DNA of 64,000 nt from G016234445 sp964438865 (GTDB taxonomy: Bacteria; Chloroflexota; Dehalococcoidia; Tepidiformales; Tepidiformaceae), in NCBI GenBank assembly GCA_964438865.1, contig CAYTMI010000011.1:1-64000 (forward strand), in the 5' to 3' direction. The translations under genes were made by a program, and so were the position numbers. The notes beneath the pieces were generated by a model, which saw only the letters and a program-made list of their open reading frames with translations, was not told where the DNA came from and did not search any database. Positions 8,198-17,359 of this stretch are shown here, piece by piece (positions within the stretch are counted from its first letter, which is position 1; every line of letters starts with the position of its first letter).

Positions 8198-9802
8198 ATG
8201 GAAGCACCCCCGTTGACCGAGCGTCCGACCGAGACAGGAAGGGCTGCCGCCGACGACCCGGCGCGCGGCCATGAGACCGTTGTCGTCATCGACTTCGGGG
8301 CACAGTACAGCATGCTCATCGCCCGGCGAGTGCGCGAACTGAGCGTGTACTGCGAAGTGATCCCCTTCGACGCGCCGGCGAGCCGGGTGGATGGCCTGGA
8401 CGTGCGCGGGTTCATCCTTTCGGGCGGCCCGGCGAGTGTGTATGCCGAGGGTGCGCCGCAGACGCCACTCTGGGTGTACGAATCCGGGAAGCCGGTCCTG
8501 GGGATCTGCTACGGGATGCAACTGTTGGCACACCAGCTCGGGGGCCGGGTCTCGCCGGGGACGGAGCGCGAGTTCGGGCCGGCGTGGATCCGGCAGTCGG
8601 CGCCGTCGCCGCTGCTGGCGGGACTGCCGGAAGACCTGGACGTGTGGATGAGCCACGGCGACCGGGTGGAAGTGATGCCGCCGGGGTTCGCACCCGTGGC
8701 GGAGTCGGCCAATTCGCCGGTGGCGGTGATGGCGGACGTCGCGCGCGGGTACTACGGACTACAGTTCCACCCGGAGGTTGTGCACACGCCCCGGGGCGCG
8801 GACATGCTGCGGAATTTCGTCCGGGACGTGTGCGGGTGCGAAGGCACCTGGACGCCGGGCAACTTCATCGACGAAGCGGTGGCGGCGATCCGGGCGCAGG
8901 TGGGGACGGGCCGGGTCATCTGCGGGCTCTCGGGAGGCGTCGACAGCGCGGTTGCGGCGGCGCTGGTGCACAAGGCGATCGGCGACCAACTGACCTGCAT
9001 CTTCGTCGACAACGGGCTTTTGCGAGCGGGCGAAGCGGAGCAGGTGGTCGCCACTTTCGAGCGGCACATGGCGATCAACCTGATCCACGTGGAGGCTGAG
9101 GACCAGTTCCTGGCCGTGCTGGCGGAGGTGACGAACCCTGAAACGAAGCGCAAGCGAATCGGGGAGACGTTCATCCGGATCTTCGAGCGGGAAGCGCGGA
9201 AGATTGACGACGCGAACTTCCTCTGCCAGGGCACGCTCTACCCGGACGTGATCGAAAGCGGGTCGCACGGGGCGGGGGCCGCGGTGATCAAGACGCACCA
9301 CAACGTCGGCGGCCTGCCGGCCGACATGAAGCTGGGACTCGTGGAGCCGCTGCGGTGGCTGTTCAAGGACGAAGTGCGGCGGATCGGGGAAGCACTGGGG
9401 CTGCAGGAAGAGATGGTGTGGCGGCACCCGTTCCCGGGACCGGGTCTGGCGATCCGGGTGATGGGCGAAGTCACGCGGGAGAAGCTGGACATGCTGCGGG
9501 GGGCCGACCTGATCGTGATGGACGAGATCCAGAAGGCGGGGCTGTACCGGAGCATCTGGCAGAGCTTCGCGGTGCTGACGGACACGAAGACGGTGGGGGT
9601 GATGGGCGACTACCGGACGTACGGGTACGCGGTGGCCATCCGGGCGGTGGTGGCGGACGACGCGATGACGGCGGACTGGGCGAAGCTGCCACACGACCTC
9701 CTGGGCCGGATGTCGAACCGGATCGTGAACGAGGTGCATGGGATCAACCGGGTGGTGTACGACATCACGAGCAAGCCGCCGGGGACAATCGAATGGGAAT
9801 GA
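8198..9802 (+). CDS. guaA: GMP synthase (glutamine-hydrolysing)
   Basis: Aminates XMP to GMP using glutamine and ATP. The 534 residues comprise a class I glutamine amidotransferase domain (FILSGGPASVYAEGAP, catalytic Cys in GICYGMQLLAHQLGG, His and Glu in QFHPEV), an ATP-pyrophosphatase domain (CGLSGGVDSAVAAALVH, VDNGLLR) and the C-terminal dimerisation domain (WRHPFPGPGLAIRV, KPPGTIEWE). About 25 residues precede the usual start. It is followed by purD and purE, a purine-nucleotide cluster. Confidence 0.97.
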   Translation: MEAPPLTERPTETGRAAADDPARGHETVVVIDFGAQYSMLIARRVRELSVYCEVIPFDAPASRVDGLDVRGFILSGGPASVYAEGAPQTPLWVYESGKPVLGICYGMQLLAHQLGGRVSPGTEREFGPAWIRQSAPSPLLAGLPEDLDVWMSHGDRVEVMPPGFAPVAESANSPVAVMADVARGYYGLQFHPEVVHTPRGADMLRNFVRDVCGCEGTWTPGNFIDEAVAAIRAQVGTGRVICGLSGGVDSAVAAALVHKAIGDQLTCIFVDNGLLRAGEAEQVVATFERHMAINLIHVEAEDQFLAVLAEVTNPETKRKRIGETFIRIFEREARKIDDANFLCQGTLYPDVIESGSHGAGAAVIKTHHNVGGLPADMKLGLVEPLRWLFKDEVRRIGEALGLQEEMVWRHPFPGPGLAIRVMGEVTREKLDMLRGADLIVMDEIQKAGLYRSIWQSFAVLTDTKTVGVMGDYRTYGYAVAIRAVVADDAMTADWAKLPHDLLGRMSNRIVNEVHGINRVVYDITSKPPGTIEWE

Positions 9803-9854
9803 GGGGATTTTCGAGTTCCGATTGTCGATTGTCGATTGTGGCGGGGGCGCTGTA

Positions 9855-11126
9855 GTGGGGGCGCGGGTGTTGCTGGTGGGGGCGGGGGCGCGGGAGCATG
9901 CGATTGCGTGGAAGCTGCGGCAGAGCGCGAAAGTGGACGAGGTGTTCGTGGCACCCGGGAACGGGGGGACGGCGGGGATCGCGACGAACGTGGCGGTACA
10001 GCCGAAGGACATCGAGGGGCTGGTGAAAGCGGCGAAAGAGCTGCGGATCGACCTCTACCTGGCGAGCATGGACGACCCGCAACCGCTGGGGCTGGTGGAC
10101 CGGCTGACAGCAGCGGGGATCCTTTCCTATGGGCCGACGGCGGCGGCGGCGCGGATCGAGTCGAGCAAGGCGTGGTCGAAGGCGTTCATGGCGAAGCATG
10201 GGATACGCACGGCCGCGGGACGGAGCTTCACGGAATACCGCGAGGCATGCCGGTATGTAGAGTCGCTCCCGGACCGGCCGATGTGGGTCAAAGCGAGCGG
10301 GCTGGCGGCGGGCAAGGGCGCGATCGGCTGCACCGGGCACGCGGAGGCACTGAACGCGCTCGACATCGCGATGGTGCGGCGGGACTTCGGGTCGGCGGGG
10401 GACGAAGTGGTGGTGGAGGAGGAATTGCGGGGCTGGGAAACGAGCGCGCACGCCTTCTGCGATGGGAAGACGGCGGTGATGATGCCGTTCGCGAGTGACT
10501 ACAAGCGCGCGGGGGACGGGGACATCGGCCTGAACACGGGCGGGATGGGCGCCTACAGCCCGACTTCGCGGGTCACGGACGAACTGGGGGGGCAGATCAA
10601 GGCGGAGGTCGTGGACCGGGTGATGACGGGGATGGCGGCGGACGGCCACCCGTTCGCGGGGACGCTCTTCCCGGGGCTGATGGTGACGGAAAACGGGGTC
10701 TACACACTGGAGTTCAACGCGCGGTTCGGCGACCCGGAGGCGCAGGTGCTGATGCCGCGGCTGGAGAGCGACCTGTTCGAGGTGTGTGCGGCGGCGGCGC
10801 GGGGAGCGCTCGACACGGTCGACGTGCGCTGGTCGTCGCGGCCGGCGGTGGGGGTGGTCGTCGCGAGCGGGGGATACCCGGCGACCTACAAGATTGGCTA
10901 CGTGATCGAAGGATTGGACGCGGTGGACGCGGACGTGCAGGTGTTCCAGGCAGGGACGAAGCAGGACGCGCGCGGGCTGGTGACGACGGGCGGGCGCGTG
11001 CTGACGGTGGTGGCGCAGGGCGCGACGGTCGCGGAGGCGCGGGCGAAGGCGTATAACAACGTCCGGCGGATCCGTTTCGTGGACTCGTTTTACCGGAAAG
11101 ACATTGCTGTAGGGGTGGAGTCATGA
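9855..11126 (+). CDS. purD: Phosphoribosylamine-glycine ligase (GARS)
   Basis: Second step of de novo purine synthesis: joins glycine to phosphoribosylamine with ATP. The 423-residue ATP-grasp protein starts VGARVLLVGAGAREHAIAWKL at GTG 9855. It shows VAPGNGGTAG, WVKASGLAAGKGA, the acidic VVVEEELRGWETSAHAFCDG and NTGGMGAYSP followed by LEFNARFGDPEAQVL with metal ligands. The start codon is GTG with no strong ribosome-binding site. A short GATTGTC tandem triplication lies in the 52-bp gap after guaA. The end overlaps purE by 4 nt. Confidence 0.95.
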   Translation: MGARVLLVGAGAREHAIAWKLRQSAKVDEVFVAPGNGGTAGIATNVAVQPKDIEGLVKAAKELRIDLYLASMDDPQPLGLVDRLTAAGILSYGPTAAAARIESSKAWSKAFMAKHGIRTAAGRSFTEYREACRYVESLPDRPMWVKASGLAAGKGAIGCTGHAEALNALDIAMVRRDFGSAGDEVVVEEELRGWETSAHAFCDGKTAVMMPFASDYKRAGDGDIGLNTGGMGAYSPTSRVTDELGGQIKAEVVDRVMTGMAADGHPFAGTLFPGLMVTENGVYTLEFNARFGDPEAQVLMPRLESDLFEVCAAAARGALDTVDVRWSSRPAVGVVVASGGYPATYKIGYVIEGLDAVDADVQVFQAGTKQDARGLVTTGGRVLTVVAQGATVAEARAKAYNNVRRIRFVDSFYRKDIAVGVES

Positions 11127-11590
11127 GCAATCCGCTGGTGGCGATCCTGATGGGATCGCAGAACGACGAACCGCTGTTGGAGCCGACGAAGAAGGTTCTG
11201 GACGAACTGGGCATCCCGTATGTGGTGCGGGCGATGTCGGCGCACCGGACGCCAGACAAGGTGCGGGAGTTCGCGAAGCGCGCGGAGAGCGACGGCTTCG
11301 AGGTGTTGATCTGCGCGGCGGGGGGTGCGGCCCACCTCCCCGGGGCGGTGGCGGCGCAGACGACGCTGCCGGTCATCGGGATCCCGCTGGCGAGCAGCGA
11401 AGTAGCCGGGGGAATGGACGCGATCTTCGGGGTGTTGCAGATGCCGCCGGGGGTGCCGGTGGCGGCGGTAGCGGTGGGGGCGTGGGGCGCGCGGAACGCC
11501 GCCTATCTCGCCGCCGCGATTCTCTCGCTGAAGCACGCGGAGATCCGGGCGGCGTACAAGGACTTCCGGGACCGGCAATCGCGGGGGTGA
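11123..11590 (+). CDS. purE: N5-carboxyaminoimidazole ribonucleotide mutase (class I PurE)
   Basis: Converts N5-CAIR to CAIR in purine synthesis. The 155-residue protein has AILMGSQNDEP (substrate phosphate loop), the VRAMSAHRTPDKV catalytic His loop, CAAGGAAHLPGAVAA and GIPLASSEVAGGMDAIFGVLQMP. The ATGA start overlaps the purD stop. No purK follows it; the expected partner would have to be elsewhere. Further purine genes (purB, purC, purS) lie 4-8 kb downstream. Confidence 0.96.
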   Translation: MSNPLVAILMGSQNDEPLLEPTKKVLDELGIPYVVRAMSAHRTPDKVREFAKRAESDGFEVLICAAGGAAHLPGAVAAQTTLPVIGIPLASSEVAGGMDAIFGVLQMPPGVPVAAVAVGAWGARNAAYLAAAILSLKHAEIRAAYKDFRDRQSRG

Positions 11591-11636
11591 GGGGAGGGCG
11601 ATTGGCGACTCGCGGATGTCACAGGCGAATCAGCCG

Positions 11637-11675
11637 AGCGTCCACTCCCCGCCGTTTTGGCACGGAGTGGACGCT
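11637..11675. terminator. 12-bp perfect hairpin between purE and the convergent helicase gene
   Basis: AGCGTCCACTCC (11637-11648) pairs perfectly with 11664-11675 around a 15-nt loop containing GTTTTGG. It lies between convergent genes, so a bidirectional terminator is likely, though no run of T follows on either side. Confidence 0.5.
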
Positions 11676-11743
11676 GCCGCCGGAGCACCGCCCCCGGCCG
11701 TGGGAGCGGGCACCGTGGACGGGGTGGGGCGGGTAAAGGCAAG

Positions 11744-14700
11744 TCAGGACCGGGTCAAGACCCCTCCCTCCTTCCCGGCGACCCACACCCAACCAGGCAG
11801 CGCCTCCAGCCGCCTAGCGTGGTCTGCACTCAGGTTCCCCTTGACGCGTAGCGCACGCTGATTACGTCCCCACTGTCCAAGCGGGTAGCTGTCAGCGGTC
11901 TTGTAGCTCTTGGGCACCAGAGCAGCGCCATTGTCCGCGACGTACCCTTCGAGGCGGGCGAACGCTGCTTCCCACCGGCTTGCCAAAGCATCCCAGGTCC
12001 ACCCCGGCAGGGCTTCGAGTCGCGACATACGCTCACCCTTCATGTCTTCCCGCCCCTTTCGCTGCACTTTGAGCCACTGTCCGAGGCGGTAGCCGTCATC
12101 CGCCTTGAAGCCCCCGGGTACGCGTGAATGGCCCTTCTGTTCGACGAACGCCTGCAAATGGGCAAAGCCCTTCTCCCACCGCTCTGCGAACGGATCCCAG
12201 ATCCATCCGGGAAGCGCCTCGAGCCGTTCCGCACGTCCGGGCTTCAGCGTTCGACTGGAGTAAGCTTTTCGTTGCGTGACGACCCACTCTCCGAGCGTGT
12301 AGCTGTCAGCAGTCTTGTGGCTCTGGGGCACGCGTGGATGGCCCTTCTGTGCGACGAACGCCTGCAAGTTGGCAAAGCCCTCCTCCCACTGCTCTGCAAG
12401 TGTGTCCCATATCCACCCGGCGAACGCTTCAAGGCGTTCCGCACGTCCGGACTTCATCGTTCGGCGGGAGTAAGCTTTTCGCTGCACGCTGAGCCACTGC
12501 CCGAGGCGGTAGCCGTCATCCGCCTTGAAGCCCCCGGGCACGCGTGAATGGCCCTTCTGTGCGACGAACGCCTGCAAGTTGGCAAAGCCCTCCTCCCACT
12601 GCTCTGCAAGTGTGTCCCATGTCCACCCGGGAAGCGCCTCGAGCCGCGCCGTCCGCTCGGGGCTCAGCGCCCCTTTGGCGTATGCCTCGCGCTGGTGGCT
12701 AGTCCACCCTCCAAGTCCGTAGCCGCCATCGGTGTTGTAGCTTGAACTCATCAGCGCATTGCCCTCGCGCTTGAAGAACGCCTCCAGGTGGGCAAACCCC
12801 TCCTCCCACCTATCTCCCACGCTACTCCAAATCCAGCCGGGAAGCGCCTCGAGCCGCGCCGTCCGCTCGGAGCTCAGTGCCCCTTTGGCGTATGCCTCGC
12901 GCTGGTGGCTAGTCCACCCTCCAAGCCGGTAGCCGCGATCCGTGGTGAAGTCTGCGTTCACCCGTGGATTGTTGTTGGCGGCCAGGTACACCTGTAGCTG
13001 GGCGAAGCCCTCCTCCCACCTTACTCTCAACGCGTCCCAAGCCCAGCCAACAGTCTCGTTGAGGCGCCTGGTGCGCTCAGAGTCGAGTTCTCCCCTGGCG
13101 TATGCGCCGCGTTGAACTGTGACCCACTGCCCGAGACGGTAGCCGCCAGCGGCCTTGTGCAGCGCGGGCACGAGGGCATGGCCTTCGCGACCAGCGTATG
13201 CCGCCAAGTGGACGAAGCCTTCTTCCCACCACGCTGAAAGGGCATCCCACTCCCAGCCGGAAACGGCCTCGAGGCGCTTAGCACGCTCGGGACTCAGCAG
13301 GCCCTTCCCATACTCGTATCGTTGTACCCCTATCCACTGCCCGAGCTTGTAGCCGTCGGCGGCGGCGAACTTCGCGGACACGCCGATACGCCCTTGGCTC
13401 TTGAAGGACGCCTCCAGGTGTGCGAATCCCTCTTCCCACGCCGAAGTCGTCCGCTCCACGACACGGGCCGTGAACGCGTCGAGGAAGCGCGGCCCGATGG
13501 CGCCGGTTGGCAGGTCGAGGACAATTCTCGCAGGCAGGTCCGCCTTCGTGAGCCGTCGTTCCAGCCCCAGCCTCCGTCGCGCAGCATCCAACTGCTCCGC
13601 CAATTCTTCGTCGTAGTCGCGGAGCGCCCGGACGACCGCCCACACGGGCTCGAAGGCAGAGTCCCACAGCACCGTTTCCGCGTCCTCGCCGTCCGGGACG
13701 AACACCGGGATCACGATTGTGCCGAGTGACTTGTCGGGGCTGAGCCGGATCGCACGCCCCACCGCCTGGACGATGTCTATCTGAGAGCGGCGCGGGTCAA
13801 TGAACGCGATCCCGTCGATGGAGGGGACATCGACGCCCTCCGACAGGCAGCGCGCGTTCGCAAGCAGGGCGTACTCGCCCGCCGCTACGTTGCGGAGGCG
13901 ACTGATAAGGCGTCGGCGATCGCCGGTGGGCATCTCGCCTGAGACGTAGCCGAAAACGAGGTCTCCGTGTGGCGACTGCGCCGAGGGCAGGCGGGGAATC
14001 AATTCGCGAAGCGCTTCCGCGAAGTCGCGCGCCGCTGTCACCCGGCTGTGGAACGAGATCACGCGGCGCAGGCTGAAGTCGTGCATAGCCTTCGCAAGCC
14101 CGATCTCGCGAGCCAGCGATCGCGCATCTGTCATCTTCCCTTCGAACGTGACCACCGCCCCGTGCTTGGCCAGCCGTAGCGCCTCTTTGTCGGAGACGCC
14201 GACCACCACCACCCGGTAGTCCGAGAGGAGTTCGCGGCGGATCGCCTCGCCGAAGCTCAGCCGGTGGATCTCGGGGCCGAAGACCGCCTCGTCGTCCATC
14301 GAGACGACCTCGAGGTCGCTCTCCTCGCCTTTGCCGCGAGTCTTGCCCGTCAGGTAGCGCGGGGTCGCTGTGAAGAAGATGCGACAGTCCGCCGGGATTG
14401 CCTCGTCACGGAGCGCGGAAGTGAACTCCCGCGACCCTTGCCCAGCCAGCCGGTGCGCTTCGTCGGCCAGCACCAGTTCAAACCGCATCTCAGTGCCCCG
14501 CAGGGCTTCGGCTATCTGTCCGGACGACTGATACGTGGAGAAGATCACCCGGTCGCCGGGGCCCTCCAGGAAGTGGCGGATCTTCGCCGGGTCGGTAGTG
14601 ACCGGCAGACCCAACTCCGTGACGTTCGAGACGAAGCCATCAGGCATCACCGTGTCGTCTGAGCAAACGGCAAGGAACTCGAACGGGTGCGTGCGGTTCG

Positions 14701-15376
14701 CCGTCCATTCGTGCAGGCTCTGCTGCACGAGAAACAACGACGGCACGAGGACAAGCGTCCGGTGACTTGCCAGCCGTTCGTGCGCCCAGAGCTGGACGAG
14801 CGTCTTCCCCGTGCCGCAGGCCATGATCACCCGGCCTCGCCCGCCGTGCGCCAACCGCTGTTCAATCGCATCGAGCACCTCGAGCTGATGCGGGCGTGGG
14901 GTGGCGGGCTCATGCCGTGGAGCGCGAAGATCCTCGAAGGAGTCGGGCCATTCGATCGGCTCGGCGGCGAGGTCGCTGAGCATGCGGAGGCTGGCGGGAA
15001 TAGCCTGTCCGCGAAAAACCTGTCGCGCGTTGTGGCCGATCTGGTCGGTTGTCGCGAGCAGCAGGCGGAAGCTGAAGACATGGCGCGCGGACTCGCTCAG
15101 GAAGGAGTCGATGGCTTTCTTAGTGATGGAGGTCGTGGGCGCGTACGCCTTCGCCTGGATGGCCCAGAACTCGCCATCGTGTGTCTCCGCCACGAGGTCG
15201 ATGCCAGCGTCGCGCCCCCAACGACCGGGCCATTCGTCCCAGGACCACGCGCGGCGAATGAGTGCGGAATACGTGGGGCTGTGTTCGAGATACCACTTCG
15301 CAAGGCCTTCAAAGGCTCGCCCGCGACCTTGCTCGGATGCGGGCAACGTCGAGAGGAGCGCTTCAAGGGTCGCCAC
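11744..15376 (-). CDS. Mrr-like nuclease / DEAD-DEAH helicase with eight helicase-associated repeats
   Basis: A 1210-residue protein. Residues 1-130 form a restriction-endonuclease-like domain with GID (60) and QAK (74-76), a PD-(D/E)xK pattern. A superfamily 2 helicase follows: GTGKT (188-192), DEAH (305-308), FTATP, and motif VI QAVGRAIR. Residues about 645-1203 are eight copies of a roughly 70-residue helicase-associated unit (W-E-x-GF-x-x-L...RLEALPGW). The start is probably GTG 15376 (VATLEALL); 15448 is an alternative. Family members resemble restriction or phage-defence helicases, but the role here is inference. It stands alone, convergent with purE and divergent from a cupin gene. Eight repeats is more than the one to four I would expect. 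Confidence 0.88.
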   Translation of the reverse strand: MATLEALLSTLPASEQGRGRAFEGLAKWYLEHSPTYSALIRRAWSWDEWPGRWGRDAGIDLVAETHDGEFWAIQAKAYAPTTSITKKAIDSFLSESARHVFSFRLLLATTDQIGHNARQVFRGQAIPASLRMLSDLAAEPIEWPDSFEDLRAPRHEPATPRPHQLEVLDAIEQRLAHGGRGRVIMACGTGKTLVQLWAHERLASHRTLVLVPSLFLVQQSLHEWTANRTHPFEFLAVCSDDTVMPDGFVSNVTELGLPVTTDPAKIRHFLEGPGDRVIFSTYQSSGQIAEALRGTEMRFELVLADEAHRLAGQGSREFTSALRDEAIPADCRIFFTATPRYLTGKTRGKGEESDLEVVSMDDEAVFGPEIHRLSFGEAIRRELLSDYRVVVVGVSDKEALRLAKHGAVVTFEGKMTDARSLAREIGLAKAMHDFSLRRVISFHSRVTAARDFAEALRELIPRLPSAQSPHGDLVFGYVSGEMPTGDRRRLISRLRNVAAGEYALLANARCLSEGVDVPSIDGIAFIDPRRSQIDIVQAVGRAIRLSPDKSLGTIVIPVFVPDGEDAETVLWDSAFEPVWAVVRALRDYDEELAEQLDAARRRLGLERRLTKADLPARIVLDLPTGAIGPRFLDAFTARVVERTTSAWEEGFAHLEASFKSQGRIGVSAKFAAADGYKLGQWIGVQRYEYGKGLLSPERAKRLEAVSGWEWDALSAWWEEGFVHLAAYAGREGHALVPALHKAAGGYRLGQWVTVQRGAYARGELDSERTRRLNETVGWAWDALRVRWEEGFAQLQVYLAANNNPRVNADFTTDRGYRLGGWTSHQREAYAKGALSSERTARLEALPGWIWSSVGDRWEEGFAHLEAFFKREGNALMSSSYNTDGGYGLGGWTSHQREAYAKGALSPERTARLEALPGWTWDTLAEQWEEGFANLQAFVAQKGHSRVPGGFKADDGYRLGQWLSVQRKAYSRRTMKSGRAERLEAFAGWIWDTLAEQWEEGFANLQAFVAQKGHPRVPQSHKTADSYTLGEWVVTQRKAYSSRTLKPGRAERLEALPGWIWDPFAERWEKGFAHLQAFVEQKGHSRVPGGFKADDGYRLGQWLKVQRKGREDMKGERMSRLEALPGWTWDALASRWEAAFARLEGYVADNGAALVPKSYKTADSYPLGQWGRNQRALRVKGNLSADHARRLEALPGWVWVAGKEGGVLTRS
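11768..13446 (-). repeat. Eight direct ~210-bp repeats inside the helicase gene
   Basis: The eight units encode helicase-associated domains. Neighbouring units 3/4 and 5/6/7 are nearly identical at DNA level (for example the repeated segments at 12640-12720 and 12850-12920, and those around 12120 and 12540), indicating recent in-frame duplication. Misassembly or copy-number variation is possible here. Confidence 0.85.
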
Positions 15377-15546
15377 GGGGGGAGTGTGGCAGCAGCGTGG
15401 CCGCGTGGCAATGGACCGCGGAGTAAGACAACAACGTCGTCCGCGCACGCGTTTGCGGGCCGTGTCAAGGCTCCGGCCAAGGCGGCCGCCACAAAGAAGC
15501 AGGTATGATGGCGCGCAGCGCGCGAGCGGGAAGAGAGGGCGACGAG

Positions 15547-15906
15547 ATGGCTGACGGGCTGACGAAGAACGGGGAGGCGACGGCGGTGGAGATGCTGCCG
15601 GGGATCTTCCGGCGGACGCTGAGCGAGGGCGAACGGACGATGCTCTGCGAACTGCACATGGCGAAGGGCAGCCACGTCCCGGCGCACACCCACCCGCACG
15701 AACAGACGGGATACCTGGCGAGCGGGCGGTTCCGGTTCCGGCTTGGTGAGCGCTGGCTGGAGATGGGGCCGGGGGATAGCTGGTGCGTGCCGGGCGGGGT
15801 GGACCACGAGGTGGAGGTGCTGGAGGAGAGCGTGGCTATCGACGTGTTCAGCCCGCCGCGGGAGGAGTATCGGGATGCGGGGAGGAGGGAGGAGAGGAAC
15901 AAGTGA
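15547..15906 (+). CDS. Small cupin-domain protein
   Basis: A 119-residue single-domain cupin: the first motif is PAHTHPHEQTGYLASGRF (metal-binding His, His and Glu), the second is PGDSWCVPGGVDHEVEV (His). The fold suits a small metalloprotein or sugar/cofactor-binding enzyme; the substrate cannot be told. The ATG at 15547 is preceded by GAGAGGG at good spacing. It is transcribed divergently from the helicase. The stop is followed by a GACGGGGT triplet repeat (15904-15928). Confidence 0.8.
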   Translation: MADGLTKNGEATAVEMLPGIFRRTLSEGERTMLCELHMAKGSHVPAHTHPHEQTGYLASGRFRFRLGERWLEMGPGDSWCVPGGVDHEVEVLEESVAIDVFSPPREEYRDAGRREERNK

Positions 15907-15929
15907 CGGGGTGACGGGGTGACGGGGGA

Positions 15930-15960
15930 CTGCCCTCGCTGGCACTCGGGCTACGGATGG
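15930..15960. repeat. Dispersed intergenic repeat A, copy 1
   Basis: A 31-bp sequence (CTGCCCTCGCTGGCACTCGG... ending ACGGATGG), identical to 62464-62494. It lies just after the cupin gene and 24 bp before repeat B copy 2. Confidence 0.8.
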
Positions 15961-15984
15961 TGCGGCGGGCGCGGCGTGGGGTGA

Positions 15985-16012
15985 GATGCGCCCACGGTGG
16001 GGCGCGGCTACC
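15985..16012. repeat. Dispersed intergenic repeat B, copy 2
   Basis: Identical over 28 bp to 2386-2413. It is part of the 160-bp cupin-purB spacer that also carries repeat A. Confidence 0.8.
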
Positions 16013-16051
16013 AGACCGGGGGGGCGATTCGAACCTGAGGACGGCGGGGGG

Positions 16052-16057
16052 TAGACT
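16052..16057 (+). promoter_or_regulatory. -10 box of purB
   Basis: TAGACT 9 nt before the purB ATG, with a weak -35 TTCGAA at 16028. No Shine-Dalgarno sequence is seen, so a leaderless or nearly leaderless mRNA is likely. Confidence 0.45.
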
Positions 16058-16066
16058 TGCGGGGCA

Positions 16067-17359
16067 ATGATCCCACGCTATTCGCGACCCGAGATGGCTG
16101 CTCTCTGGACGGACCAGGCGAAGTACGACCGCTGGCTGGATGTGGAGGTGGCGGCCTGCGAGGCGTGGGCTGACCTTGGCCAGATCCCGCGGGAGGCGGC
16201 GGAGAAGATCCGGCGCAACGCGGCGTTCGACCTGGCGAAGGTGGACGAGTACATCAGCATCACCCACCACGACGTGACCGCGTTCTTGCGGTCGGTTTCG
16301 GAGTCGCTGGGGGAAGAGGGCCGGTACGTCCACTTCGGGCTGACGAGTTCGGACGTCTGGGACACGGCGACGGGGCTGCAACTTCGGGACGCCTGCGACC
16401 TCCTGCTGCGGGGGCTGGACGGGCTCTCAGCGGTGGTGGAGCGGCAGGCAAAGGCGCACCGGGAGACAATCTGCGTGGGGCGCACGCACGGTGTCCACGC
16501 GGAGCCGACGACCTTCGGGCTGAAGCTGGCGGTGTGGGTGGACGAACTGCGGCGGGCGCGAAGACGGCTCGAAGACGCACGGGAGGCGGTGGCGGTCGGG
16601 GCGATCAGCGGGACCGTGGGGACGCACGCCTCGGTGCCGCCAGCCCTGGAAGAGATCGTCTGCGAGCGGTTGGGCCTCGGCGTGGAGGCGGCTTCGACAC
16701 AGGTTATCCAGCGCGACCGGCACGCCCAGTTCGTGACGACGCTGGCGCTGATCGGGGCATCGCTGGAGAAGTTCGCGACGGAGATCCGGGCGCTACAGAA
16801 GACGGAGGTGCTGGAGGCGGAGGAACCGTTCGACGAGGGGCAAACCGGTTCGAGCGCGATGCCGCACAAGCGGAACCCGGAGAAATGCGAGCGGATTACC
16901 GGCCTGGCGCGCGTGCTGCGAGGATACGCGGTGACGGCGATGGAGAACGTGGCGCTCTGGCACGAACGCGACATCAGCCACTCGTCGACCGAACGGATCG
17001 TCTTCCCCGATGCCTGCCTGGTCCTGGACTACATGCTGGCGCTGTTCACGGGGATCATGGACCGGCTGATCGTCTACCCGGAACACATGCTGGAGAACCT
17101 GGGGCGGTCATACGGGCTCGTGTTTTCGCAGCGGGTGTTGCTGGCGCTGATCGAGACGGGGATGAGCCGGCAGGGGGCGTATGGAATTGTCCAGCGGAAC
17201 GCGATGGCAAGCTGGAAGAGCCGGACGCCGTTCCTGGACCTCTTGCTGGCCGATGAGGAAGTGACGGCGAAGCTGCCGGAGGCGGAGCTGCGCGGGCTGT
17301 TCGACTATTCGTACTACCTGCGCAACATCGGCGCGACGTTCGACCGGCTGGAACTGTGA
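16067..17359 (+). CDS. purB: Adenylosuccinate lyase
   Basis: Cleaves SAICAR and adenylosuccinate, releasing fumarate, in purine synthesis. The 430-residue fumarase/aspartase-superfamily protein has IPRYSRPEMAALW at the N terminus, HFGLTSSDVWDTA, RTHGVHAEPTTFGLK (catalytic His) and the signature GSSAMPHKRNPEKCE with the flexible-loop Ser. It is followed by a GTG start overlapping its TGA, then purC and purS, so it begins a purine operon. Confidence 0.97.
   Translation: MIPRYSRPEMAALWTDQAKYDRWLDVEVAACEAWADLGQIPREAAEKIRRNAAFDLAKVDEYISITHHDVTAFLRSVSESLGEEGRYVHFGLTSSDVWDTATGLQLRDACDLLLRGLDGLSAVVERQAKAHRETICVGRTHGVHAEPTTFGLKLAVWVDELRRARRRLEDAREAVAVGAISGTVGTHASVPPALEEIVCERLGLGVEAASTQVIQRDRHAQFVTTLALIGASLEKFATEIRALQKTEVLEAEEPFDEGQTGSSAMPHKRNPEKCERITGLARVLRGYAVTAMENVALWHERDISHSSTERIVFPDACLVLDYMLALFTGIMDRLIVYPEHMLENLGRSYGLVFSQRVLLALIETGMSRQGAYGIVQRNAMASWKSRTPFLDLLLADEEVTAKLPEAELRGLFDYSYYLRNIGATFDRLEL

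Noticed and set aside
15904..15928. GACGGGGT triple repeat as a CRISPR or mobile-element end
   Set aside because: Eight-base units with no spacers; a simple low-complexity tandem repeat.
16018..16045. Minus-strand GGTTCGAATC resembling a tRNA T-arm
   Set aside because: The flanking bases do not form a 5-bp T stem and no D-arm, anticodon arm or acceptor stem is present.
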